Shown here: piece by piece, positions 45,166 to 55,594 of the stretch
How the letters are laid out: the number at the start of each line of letters is the position of its first letter
How positions within the stretch are numbered: position 1 is the first letter of the stretch
Source of the DNA: Marinitoga piezophila KA3
GTDB lineage: Bacteria; Thermotogota; Thermotogae; Petrotogales; Petrotogaceae
Direction of reading: 5' to 3'
Length of the DNA stretch: 64,000 bases
Assembly (NCBI RefSeq): GCF_000255135.1
Contig: NC_016751.1
Location: 186,001 to 250,000 of the forward strand
Translations under genes and position numbers: made by a program
The notes under the pieces: generated by a model
Told to the model about the DNA's origin: nothing
Databases searched by the model: none
Seen by the model: the letters and a program-made list of their open reading frames with translations, nothing else

Positions 45166-46764
45166 TTAAAAATTTTCAGGAAGTATAAACTCAAATGTAG
45201 TCCCTTTATTTTCTTCTGAGTAAACCAGTATTTTACCATTAAGTTTTTCAATTTCTTCTTTTACTGCAGATAAACCAACACCTTTACCTCCATATTCATC
45301 AGGATTTTCTTTCGTTGTAATTCCATCTCTAAATATAAGATTTAGTATATCTTTTTCTTTTATATTTTCTTTCTCAGCCTTCTCTTTTAATTTTTGCTTA
45401 TCAATACCTTTACCATCATCGGAAATTTTTATATGTATTTCATTATTTTCAGTATAAACTTTACAATATATATTCCCACCGTAAGATTTTCCTAATATTG
45501 AACGTTCCTGTGGATATTCAATCCCATGAACTATTATATTTCTAAATATGTGAATAAGTGATTTATTGAAATTGTAAAATATTTCTGGATCAAAAAGTAT
45601 ATTATCATCAACTTCAACTATAAAATTATCTATTTTCTTTTCAAATTTTTCAGCAAGATCTATAGTATAGTTTTTATACATATTAAAAAGATTGTTGAAA
45701 TCTTTATAATATAATCTTTTTAATTCTTTTAATATATATTCTGCCTGATCTTCTGGAATACTCTTTTGTACATATTCTTCTAAGGAAAGTATCTTCTTTT
45801 TATCAACCCAGATCATCTCATTATTTAGAAATTCTTTACCCAATACTTTTTTTATTAGATCCAGTTCATACATTAAATATGTATCCATTTTTTTCTTTTT
45901 AATAAAAGATATTATTTCAGCTTTACTCTTGATGTTTGATTCTTTTAATATATTTATCTCATTTTCAAGTTTATCCAATTCTTTACCAAATTTCAACATA
46001 TTCCATTGTAAAAATATTCCTTTATATGTATGAATTTTTCTATAAAATTCTGATATAAATTTTTCAATGGTATATAATTCTATATCTTCATATATTTTAG
46101 AAGTAACATATTGAAGATAATCGTCTATGTATTTTTTTACTAAATCTTTATATATTATCACATTTAATAACATTTTATTGTTATTTTTTTCCATTTCGAG
46201 ATTTTTTTCCAGCTGTTTTTTTTCAGTTATGTCTTTTATTATACACATAATTCTTTTTTCAGAATTCATATATATAATCTTATATCTAACCTTTAAAATT
46301 TTATCTTTTCTTTTTATTTCCTGCGGTAAAAGTTCTAAATAAACATCTTCCTTTTCCGAATCTTCAAAAATATGTTCAAAAATTCTTTTTTCTATGTCAT
46401 AATCCTTTTCAAAGAGTAACTCGAATATATTTTTTTTTGAAATATCTTCCATGTTAAAAATATTCAAACATTCGTGACTATATTCATTGTAAACTAAAAA
46501 ATCCTTCCCAAATGCAAGAAATCCTTCTTCTGAATTATCCAGAAGTAATTTCAGATGCGTTTTGGTTTCATTAAGTAATCTATGATTAATATCGCTTATT
46601 TTTGAAATTTTTTGTGTTTGTTTTAATAAGCGTTTATAACTCTTTATTAGATCATTATAATGTGATTTTAATTCTTCATATGAAATATCTTTTTTGATAA
46701 ATTCTTCATGTTCTTTTAAGTTATTAATTTCATTAAAAAAGATATTTTCAGACATATTTTTCAT
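45166..46764 (-). CDS. CheA-like histidine kinase with Sia-type coiled coil, PAS and HPt
   Basis: A 532-residue cytosolic kinase. Residues 28-72 are a coiled coil with the motif LIxxYxxLLKxxxKIxxISDI that also begins the cyclase upstream. Residues about 72-185 are PAS-like (EEGFLAFGKDFLVYNEYSHECL). Residues about 200-320 resemble an HPt domain, with H245 in KIHTYKG. The ATPase core has the CheA-type HIFRNIIVHGIEYPQER and ISDDGKGID and GGKGVGLSAVKEEI. There are no membrane segments. The coupled response regulator follows. Confidence 0.85.
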   Translation of the reverse strand: MKNMSENIFFNEINNLKEHEEFIKKDISYEELKSHYNDLIKSYKRLLKQTQKISKISDINHRLLNETKTHLKLLLDNSEEGFLAFGKDFLVYNEYSHECLNIFNMEDISKKNIFELLFEKDYDIEKRIFEHIFEDSEKEDVYLELLPQEIKRKDKILKVRYKIIYMNSEKRIMCIIKDITEKKQLEKNLEMEKNNNKMLLNVIIYKDLVKKYIDDYLQYVTSKIYEDIELYTIEKFISEFYRKIHTYKGIFLQWNMLKFGKELDKLENEINILKESNIKSKAEIISFIKKKKMDTYLMYELDLIKKVLGKEFLNNEMIWVDKKKILSLEEYVQKSIPEDQAEYILKELKRLYYKDFNNLFNMYKNYTIDLAEKFEKKIDNFIVEVDDNILFDPEIFYNFNKSLIHIFRNIIVHGIEYPQERSILGKSYGGNIYCKVYTENNEIHIKISDDGKGIDKQKLKEKAEKENIKEKDILNLIFRDGITTKENPDEYGGKGVGLSAVKEEIEKLNGKILVYSEENKGTTFEFILPENF

Positions 46765-46782
46765 AATGTCACCTCAAGAGTT

Positions 46783-47160
46783 TTACTTTTTTATCATTTC
46801 AAATGGAATATTTAAATCCTCCATAAAATTTTCTGCAATTTCATATGAAAATTCATTATCTTCATCATAATACCAGTTTATTTTTATTTTTTTATTTTCT
46901 TCATAAGCTTCTTCAAGTATATCTAATATAAACATTATAGATTTTGTGCTGCTTGTATTTAAATAACTAATTTCAAATTCAAAAATTACTTCTTCATCAG
47001 AAATTTCATTAAAAAAATCTTCTAACCATTTAAATATTGGATTATAAAATTCAAAAGAATTTTCCGGATAAGATTCACCACGTATAGATAATTTCCTTTT
47101 TTCTGGATCAAAATTTATTTCAGGTGTAGATTTTGTTGGTTTAATATATAATTTTTCCAT
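46783..47160 (-). CDS. siaC: SiaC family regulatory phosphoprotein (DUF1987)
   Basis: A 125-residue STAS-like partner protein of the DUF1987/SiaC family: EKLYIKPTKSTPEINFDPEK at the start and FEFEISYLNTSSTKSIMFIL, in which T69 is the expected phosphorylated threonine. In Pseudomonas, SiaC binds the SiaD cyclase when unphosphorylated and is controlled by SiaB (kinase) and SiaA (phosphatase), all of which are present here. GGAGGG precedes the ATG. Confidence 0.92.
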   Translation of the reverse strand: MEKLYIKPTKSTPEINFDPEKRKLSIRGESYPENSFEFYNPIFKWLEDFFNEISDEEVIFEFEISYLNTSSTKSIMFILDILEEAYEENKKIKINWYYDEDNEFSYEIAENFMEDLNIPFEMIKK

Positions 47161-47171
47161 TATTGTCCCTC

Positions 47172-47717
47172 CTATATTTTTACTATTAGTATGAAATAAT
47201 AAAAATTATTTTCAAGTTTTATGAATTCATACTCTAATTTTCCTTTTGAATGTCTTGCCATTTCCAAAAAACCCAATCCAGCCCCACCAGTATTACTATT
47301 TATACTCTCGCGTAATTTCTTTTTATATAATTTTTTTATTTCAGACTTTTCAAGAGAATTAATCTCATCCAATCTTTTTTTTACTCCATTTATATGCTCT
47401 TCTCTTATTGCATTTCCTGAACAAATAAAATAATTTTCACCATCTTTACCTACTAATAAAATAGAATCAAGATGAACTTTATTAATATCCTCTTTTGAAA
47501 GAATACGTTCATAGTTTTTTATATTCTGGCTTTGTTCAATAAATACTGAGAAAACATTATTTGATCCTACACTCAGATCAGGATCATTTTTTAAATGTTC
47601 TCGTAACGCACTTCCAATTTCTTCTATAATACCCTGCGAAAAAGGTCCTATAAAACTAATTATTACATTATTTTCTGTAATTTTGTTTTTCAATTCTAAA
47701 ATCTTTTTTGGATTCAA
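47172..47717 (-). CDS. siaB: SiaB family protein kinase
   Basis: A 181-residue protein. It has the SiaB opening VIISFIGPFSQGIIEEIG, and NTGGAGLGFLEMAR near residue 145, resembling the G box of GHKL kinases. It should phosphorylate the adjacent SiaC-like protein on threonine. Length and gene order match known sia operons. Confidence 0.88.
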   Translation of the reverse strand: MNPKKILELKNKITENNVIISFIGPFSQGIIEEIGSALREHLKNDPDLSVGSNNVFSVFIEQSQNIKNYERILSKEDINKVHLDSILLVGKDGENYFICSGNAIREEHINGVKKRLDEINSLEKSEIKKLYKKKLRESINSNTGGAGLGFLEMARHSKGKLEYEFIKLENNFYYFILIVKI

Positions 47718-47736
47718 TTCTCTCCCCCCTAAATAA

Positions 47737-48417
47737 TTAAGAAATCATATTTCTCCCATTTTCTTTAGATTTATATAAAGCTTTGTCTGCCAATTCAATA
47801 ACCTCATCTATACTCAAACCCTTTTTATATTCTTCAACTCCAAAGCTAGCTGTTAAATTAATCTTTTTCAGAAATTTATCTTGCAAAATTTTTCTTTTTA
47901 GTTTTTCAGCAACTTTATGTGCTTCAAATTTATTTGTTTCCGGCAAAAGGATAATAAATTCATCTCCGCCCCATCTAAAAACATAATCAATTTTTCTTAA
48001 ATTTTGAATTAAAAGCTTTGAAAACGCTACTAAAACTTCGTCTCCAAAGTTATGACCATAGGTATCATTAATATTTTTAAAATAATCAATATCACACAAA
48101 ACTAATGAAAAAATACGATTATACCTTTTAGCATATTCTATCTCCTGAGAGATTACTTTATCAAATTTTAATCGATTATATAAATTTGTCAATTTATCTC
48201 TTTCAGATAAATTTTTCAATTTTTTATTTGAAATTAATAGCTCATCTTTTAGTTTGTGTAAATAGTTTCCCTGAATATCAGAAATATTGGTTATCTTTAC
48301 AACCTCTTTTAGTAATTTTTCATATTTTTCAATTAGATATTTATATTCCTCTTTTAATTTCTCAAAAGTTATTTGTTCATCTTTTAGTATTTGTTTAGCG
48401 TGATTTAATATTTCCAT
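47737..48417 (-). CDS. siaD: Diguanylate cyclase (SiaD-like)
   Basis: A 226-residue protein making cyclic di-GMP. The N-terminal 65 residues are a coiled coil with EYKYLIEKYEKLLK and KITNISDI; in known SiaD proteins this stalk is where SiaC binds. The GGDEF domain has DIDYFKNIND and GGDEF at 150-154, with an RxxD inhibitory site (RKID, 141-144) exactly five residues before it, so product inhibition is likely. No membrane segments. Confidence 0.9.
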   Translation of the reverse strand: MEILNHAKQILKDEQITFEKLKEEYKYLIEKYEKLLKEVVKITNISDIQGNYLHKLKDELLISNKKLKNLSERDKLTNLYNRLKFDKVISQEIEYAKRYNRIFSLVLCDIDYFKNINDTYGHNFGDEVLVAFSKLLIQNLRKIDYVFRWGGDEFIILLPETNKFEAHKVAEKLKRKILQDKFLKKINLTASFGVEEYKKGLSIDEVIELADKALYKSKENGRNMIS

Positions 48418-48448
48418 TTCTATTTTAAAATTTTTTTCTAAAATAATA

Positions 48449-50170
48449 TCACCTCAATTTAAACCCTAAAATGGTTATATCATCTCGCTGTTCTTCTCCA
48501 TTCATATGTTCATATAATGCTTTTTGTAATATTTCCTTTTGTTTTTCCATTGGATATATTTGTATTTCACGAAGCAACTGTATAAATTTCTTTCTTCCAA
48601 ATCTCTTATTTTGTGGATCATTTTGATCTTCAAATCCATCAGTTGCTAGATAAAAATTCATATTTTTTTCTATATCTATCGATATCTCTTCAAAATCATA
48701 ATGTGTTTTTGATCTTTTATATCCTATTCCAATATTTTTCCCTTTTATTCTTGTTACTTCTCCATTATTAGTATAATATAAAGATATCCCGGCACCGGCA
48801 TATAATAATCTGTTTTCATCAGGAATTATATGACAGATACCAATTTCTAAACCATCGTCCATTCTAAAATCCTTTTTATTTGAATTTAATGTTTTTTTAA
48901 ATATGAGATTTAATCTATTAAGTATTTCTGAAAGGGATAAATGATTAAAATCTTCTGTTATTCTATTTAAAATGGAATTTACTGTCATTGTCATCAATGC
49001 ACCTGGAACTCCATGTCCAGTACAATCAACTATTGCAAGATAATATGATCCGTCATCATTTTGTTTAAACCAATAAAAATCGCCACCAACACCATTTGCT
49101 GGATTCCAGAAAACAAAAATATCTTCAAAATAATTTTTTAAACTATTTTCAGATGGAAGAATTGAATTTTGAATATGCCTGGCATAATTTATACTATCAG
49201 TTAATTTTCTATTAGTTTTTTCAAGAACTTTATTCTTTTCTTCAAGAGTCTTTTTTAATTTTAAATTAGAATATACTATATTTTGAATATATAAGAATGC
49301 TATTAATAATGTCAATAGAACTACTGAATACAAACTCACACCCTTTATAACAGGCGAAGTAATTTCCGAAGCTTCAACCATTGTAATAACATACCATCCT
49401 GTTGAAGGCAATCTTGTGTAGGCAATATAATATTTTTTCGAATTAAAAGTTGATTTAATAATTCCATTATTTCCTTTAAATTCACTTAAATCATTAAATA
49501 ATTTTTTATTTATATATTCAAGATCTTTATGTAAGATAACCATTCCATCTTTATTTATTACAAAAGATTGTCCTGTTTTATAGCTTAATTCACTGTTAAT
49601 AAGATTTACAAAATCTTTTATTGAACAATCGGCAGAAAGGACACCTACAACTTCTCCATCTTTTATCAGAGCCTTTCCTGTTGAAATTAACCATTGTTTG
49701 CTTGTATATTCTCTATATGGTGTTCCAATATACACCGAATTCGGATCTTTAAGACCTTCTGTATACCACGGCCTTATAGTTGGATCATAGTCTTCAGGAA
49801 CTTCCCAATTATCAATGATTATTTTTTTATTTTTGTATCCAGTATATATAAACTCAATATTTTTATTTGCGTTTCTATAATTTCTTAATGTTTCCAAAAC
49901 TTTTTTCTCACTTTCCTTAGAAAAACCGCCATTAATAAAATCTTTATCATTGGCAAATGTTTCAATGATATGTATTAATTCAGTAAAGTAATCATCAATA
50001 AATGTTGAGATTACAGAATTTTCACTTTTAATATAATCCTGTGATTTATTTAAATTTGTATTGTAATAATATACAGCAGAAATAACGCTGATAGTTGTAA
50101 TAATTATAAATGAAATAATCAAAGCTAAACTAAGCAGTCTATTTTTTTTAAAATCACTTATAGCCATCAT
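48449..50170 (-). CDS. siaA: SiaA-like membrane sensor phosphatase
   Basis: A 573-residue protein. A membrane helix (about 12-33), an extracytoplasmic dCache-like sensor (about 35-285; RPWYTEGLKDPNSVYIGTPY and GVLSADCSIKDF), a second membrane helix (about 290-310), a coiled coil, then a SpoIIE/PP2C phosphatase (about 340-573) with VGGDFYWF and YYLAIVDCTGHGVPGALMTM metal-binding residues. It should dephosphorylate the SiaC-like protein upon sensing an external ligand. First gene of the operon; its promoter is at 50202-50230. Confidence 0.92.
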   Translation of the reverse strand: MMAISDFKKNRLLSLALIISFIIITTISVISAVYYYNTNLNKSQDYIKSENSVISTFIDDYFTELIHIIETFANDKDFINGGFSKESEKKVLETLRNYRNANKNIEFIYTGYKNKKIIIDNWEVPEDYDPTIRPWYTEGLKDPNSVYIGTPYREYTSKQWLISTGKALIKDGEVVGVLSADCSIKDFVNLINSELSYKTGQSFVINKDGMVILHKDLEYINKKLFNDLSEFKGNNGIIKSTFNSKKYYIAYTRLPSTGWYVITMVEASEITSPVIKGVSLYSVVLLTLLIAFLYIQNIVYSNLKLKKTLEEKNKVLEKTNRKLTDSINYARHIQNSILPSENSLKNYFEDIFVFWNPANGVGGDFYWFKQNDDGSYYLAIVDCTGHGVPGALMTMTVNSILNRITEDFNHLSLSEILNRLNLIFKKTLNSNKKDFRMDDGLEIGICHIIPDENRLLYAGAGISLYYTNNGEVTRIKGKNIGIGYKRSKTHYDFEEISIDIEKNMNFYLATDGFEDQNDPQNKRFGRKKFIQLLREIQIYPMEKQKEILQKALYEHMNGEEQRDDITILGFKLR

Positions 50171-50201
50171 TCACCTCTCGATAACAAAATATTATAATAT
50201 C

Positions 50202-50230
50202 ATTATATCAAAAAAAATAGGAATTGTAAA
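50202..50230 (-). promoter_or_regulatory. Promoter of the Sia-like operon
   Basis: On the minus strand TTTACA (50230-50225) and TATAAT (50207-50202), 17 bases apart, about 32 bases before the siaA ATG. Strong match. Confidence 0.8.
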
Positions 50231-50316
50231 TTCAAGAAAATCATACTGTTTTTTTATTTTTGAAAAGAGTCTTTTTAACAGTATAAATTACAAATATACA
50301 CAATAAGAGTTAGTTA

Positions 50317-50360
50317 TTAAGTGTATAATCTAGTATAATTGATTATACACTTAATTTTTT
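50317..50360 (+). terminator. Terminator-like hairpin upstream of the EamA gene promoter
   Basis: A perfect 14-base stem TTAAGTGTATAATC (50317-50330 with 50341-50354), a 10-base loop containing TAGTATAATT, and six T residues. No plus-strand gene precedes it, so it may insulate divergent promoters or act as an operator. Confidence 0.6.
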
Positions 50361-50363
50361 ATA

Positions 50364-50392
50364 TTGAAAAATTTTTCAATAAAGGTTATAAT
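50364..50392 (+). promoter_or_regulatory. Promoter of the EamA gene
   Basis: TTGAAA (50364-50369) and TATAAT (50387-50392), 17 bases apart, about 32 bases before the TTG start at 50425. Strong match. Confidence 0.8.
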
Positions 50393-50424
50393 GGAGATGA
50401 AATTGAATTTTTGGAGTGATCAGG

Positions 50425-51303
50425 TTGCATTATTGGTTAGCTGTAGTCTCAGCATTTTCATCATCTATAACGTCTGTATTAGGTAAATTTTCCTATACTT
50501 TAGGTGCTACTGTTACGCAAATCCTATTTTTAAGATTCTTTTTTTCTTTTTTAATTGCTCTTGTTTTATTTATGGGGTTTGGGTATAAGTTTAAATTTAA
50601 AAAATTTTTTATTTTTGGCAGTTTAGGAATTGTTAATTATGGAATAGCTGCCTATTCATTTTTTTTGGGACTTCAATATCTAAGCCCAGCTTATGCAACT
50701 GTAGTATATTTCACCAACCCTATTTTTGTTTCTCTATTACAAACGAAAACTACTAATAGAAAGCTCAACTTTTATAATGCAGTTGCGGTAGGCTTATCTT
50801 TTGCAGGAGTTTTAATTGCCAATATGGGTGAAAAAGCATTTTTGCAAAATGAAAGCCTGATTTTTGGAACTATAATGGTTTTATTTGCTGCTTTTGTAAA
50901 CGCTCTTTTTGTAGTTACTGTAAGTGAAAATATAAAAACAAAATATCCAAATCCTCTGGAAAATAGTTTTTACACTTTTTTAGGAACATTTATTTATTAC
51001 TTTATTTTAATGTCAATTACCAACGGTTTTGAAACTTTAAGTTCCAAATTCTTATTATCAGGATTTTTATTGGCAGTTTTTGCAACATTTGTACCATTAA
51101 CTTTAAATTATTTCGCACTTAAAAAATTACAATCTCACACTTTAGCCTTATTAATGCCTTTAGAATTAATTTTTGCTTCGGTTTTATCTGCAATTTTTTT
51201 ATCAGAACAATTTAATGTTTTAAAAGTTTTAGGCTTTTTAATGGTTGCTTCTGCTCCAATTATAGACATTACCTCTATTGAATCACAGGAATCCAATTTT
51301 TAA
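50425..51303 (+). CDS. EamA/DMT family transporter
   Basis: A 292-residue membrane protein with ten hydrophobic helices in two EamA halves, typical of drug/metabolite exporters. The first half has FLRFFFSFLIALVLF and LSPAYATVVYFTNPIFV; the second LQSHTLALLMPLELIFASVLS, ending near the C-terminus. The start is a TTG at 50425, 8 bases after GGAG; a GTG at 50416 would overlap that site. The neighbouring cysteine desulfidase gene suggests that it may move an amino acid or its product. Confidence 0.85.
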   Translation: MHYWLAVVSAFSSSITSVLGKFSYTLGATVTQILFLRFFFSFLIALVLFMGFGYKFKFKKFFIFGSLGIVNYGIAAYSFFLGLQYLSPAYATVVYFTNPIFVSLLQTKTTNRKLNFYNAVAVGLSFAGVLIANMGEKAFLQNESLIFGTIMVLFAAFVNALFVVTVSENIKTKYPNPLENSFYTFLGTFIYYFILMSITNGFETLSSKFLLSGFLLAVFATFVPLTLNYFALKKLQSHTLALLMPLELIFASVLSAIFLSEQFNVLKVLGFLMVASAPIIDITSIESQESNF

Positions 51304-51329
51304 ATTAAAATAGATATAGGAGGTTGAAT

Positions 51330-52526
51330 ATGTTAAAAGAAATACTTTTCGATCAGGTTAAACCCGCATACGGCTGTACAGAACCTATTGCTGTTGCTTT
51401 GGCCGTTGCAGCTGCTAAAAAACATTTTGAAGGCGAAGTTGAAAGGATAGAAGTAGAACTTGATAAAAATACATATAAAAACGGTCTTGAAGTAAATATT
51501 CCTGGAACTCCATTTATAGGTTTGGAAATTGCAGCTGCATTATCTTACACATGTGGCGATGCAAGTTTAGGCCTTGAAGTTTTAAAGAATGTTAATCAGA
51601 AATGCATAGATGAATCGCATAAATATCTTGGAAAAGTAAAGATTAAGGTGAATAAGGATTTTAATGGTTTAAAGGTTAATTGTGTTTTAAGAGGAAAAAG
51701 CAATGTTCAGGTAATTATTGAAGGAAAACATGATAATATCGTTCACATAGAAAAAGACGGGACACCTATTTTAGATAAACCTTTTGAACCTGGTGGAACT
51801 TTACTTGATAAAATTAAGGATTATTCAATTGATGAAATTTTGGATTTTATTGAAGATTTTGATGAAGATATTAGAGAATTACTTGAAAAAGCTATTGAAA
51901 TGAATACTGGTATTGCAGAAAGAGGTTTAAAAAATCCTCAAAATTTCGGAAATGTACTTGATTATGAACCGGTAAATATTGTTCAGGCTGCTGTTGATGC
52001 AAGAATGAGTGGTGAGTTAATGCCTGTAATGACTGTTGCAGGAAGTGGCAATCAAGGATTATCCTGTACATTACCTGTAATTGAAATTGGAAAAAAATAT
52101 GATAATGAAAAAGTATTAAAAGCTATATTATTAAGCATGTTAGTGACTATCTATATAAAAGCATATACAGGAGTTTTAACTCCAATTTGTGGTGCAGGTT
52201 CTATTGCGCCAGCTGGTGCTGCTGCAGGTATAGTTTATCTAAAAGGAGGAAATCGTGATCAGATAAAAAACGCTATTAATAATGTTCTCTCTACATTATT
52301 TGGTTTAACCTGCGATGGAGCTAAAAAAGGCTGTGCGCTAAAAGCAGGAACTGGAAGTTTTACGGCACTTCAAAGTGCTCAACTTGCATTAAATAATATA
52401 AATATTCCGTGTGGTAACGGAATAGCTGCAGACGATGTTGAAGAAACTATTAAAAGAGTTGGAATTTTAACAACTTCTATTAAGAAGTTTGACGAAGATG
52501 TTTTAGATTTTATCGGAAAATGCTAA
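51330..52526 (+). CDS. L-cysteine desulfidase / UPF0597-family protein
   Basis: A 398-residue enzyme of the CyuA/YhaM family. It has AYGCTEPIAVALA (catalytic Cys region), GSGNQGLSCTLPVIE, CGAGSIAPAGAAAGIVYLKGG and CDGAKKGCALKAG, whose Cys residues fit an Fe-S cluster as in serine dehydratase relatives. It probably degrades L-cysteine to pyruvate, ammonia and sulfide. I start at ATG 51330, with AGGAGG seven bases before it. In an operon with the EamA transporter. Confidence 0.88.
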   Translation: MLKEILFDQVKPAYGCTEPIAVALAVAAAKKHFEGEVERIEVELDKNTYKNGLEVNIPGTPFIGLEIAAALSYTCGDASLGLEVLKNVNQKCIDESHKYLGKVKIKVNKDFNGLKVNCVLRGKSNVQVIIEGKHDNIVHIEKDGTPILDKPFEPGGTLLDKIKDYSIDEILDFIEDFDEDIRELLEKAIEMNTGIAERGLKNPQNFGNVLDYEPVNIVQAAVDARMSGELMPVMTVAGSGNQGLSCTLPVIEIGKKYDNEKVLKAILLSMLVTIYIKAYTGVLTPICGAGSIAPAGAAAGIVYLKGGNRDQIKNAINNVLSTLFGLTCDGAKKGCALKAGTGSFTALQSAQLALNNINIPCGNGIAADDVEETIKRVGILTTSIKKFDEDVLDFIGKC

Positions 52527-52529
52527 TAT

Positions 52530-52561
52530 AAAAGGCGAGTCCATATTAGGATTCGCCTTTT
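52530..52561. terminator. Bidirectional terminator, cysteine desulfidase / ligA
   Basis: AAAAGGCGA paired with TCGCCTTTT plus three more pairs, six-base loop, just after the plus-strand stop and before the ligA stop. It is T-rich on both sides. Confidence 0.85.
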
Positions 52562-52565
52562 ATAA

Positions 52566-55237
<2,672 letters not shown>

Positions 55238-55594
55238 TTATTCCACCTCTTCTATAACTACCATAGTTACAACGTAATGTTTTTCATGAGAAATAGATAT
55301 ATGTATATTCTTTTTGCCAAATTTTTTGAATAGATACTCTTTTGATTCTTCAATTATATAAGGCTTACCAATTTCATTATTTAAAATAGCAATTTTTTTT
55401 AATGGAATATATTCTCCAAATGCTTTAATAAGAGATTCTTTTAAAGAGAATCTCCCGGCAACAAATTCTTTTTTTCGTCGTTCTCCATTAAATTTTTCAA
55501 GGATTTCCAATTCTTTATCATGCAATACTTTTTTCTCTAAGCCTTGAGAAATTCTATCAATTTCAACGATATCAACACCTATTCCTTTGATCAT
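55238..55594 (-). CDS. acpS: Holo-acyl-carrier-protein synthase
   Basis: A 118-residue enzyme that attaches phosphopantetheine to acyl carrier protein. It opens IKGIGVDIVEIDRI (magnesium-binding Asp) and has GRFSLKESLIKAFG, matching the AcpS WAAKEA-type motif, and ISISHEKHYVVTMVV. Normal length. Its start overlaps the FtsA-like gene by 4 bases. Confidence 0.93.
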   Translation of the reverse strand: MIKGIGVDIVEIDRISQGLEKKVLHDKELEILEKFNGERRKKEFVAGRFSLKESLIKAFGEYIPLKKIAILNNEIGKPYIIEESKEYLFKKFGKKNIHISISHEKHYVVTMVVIEEVE

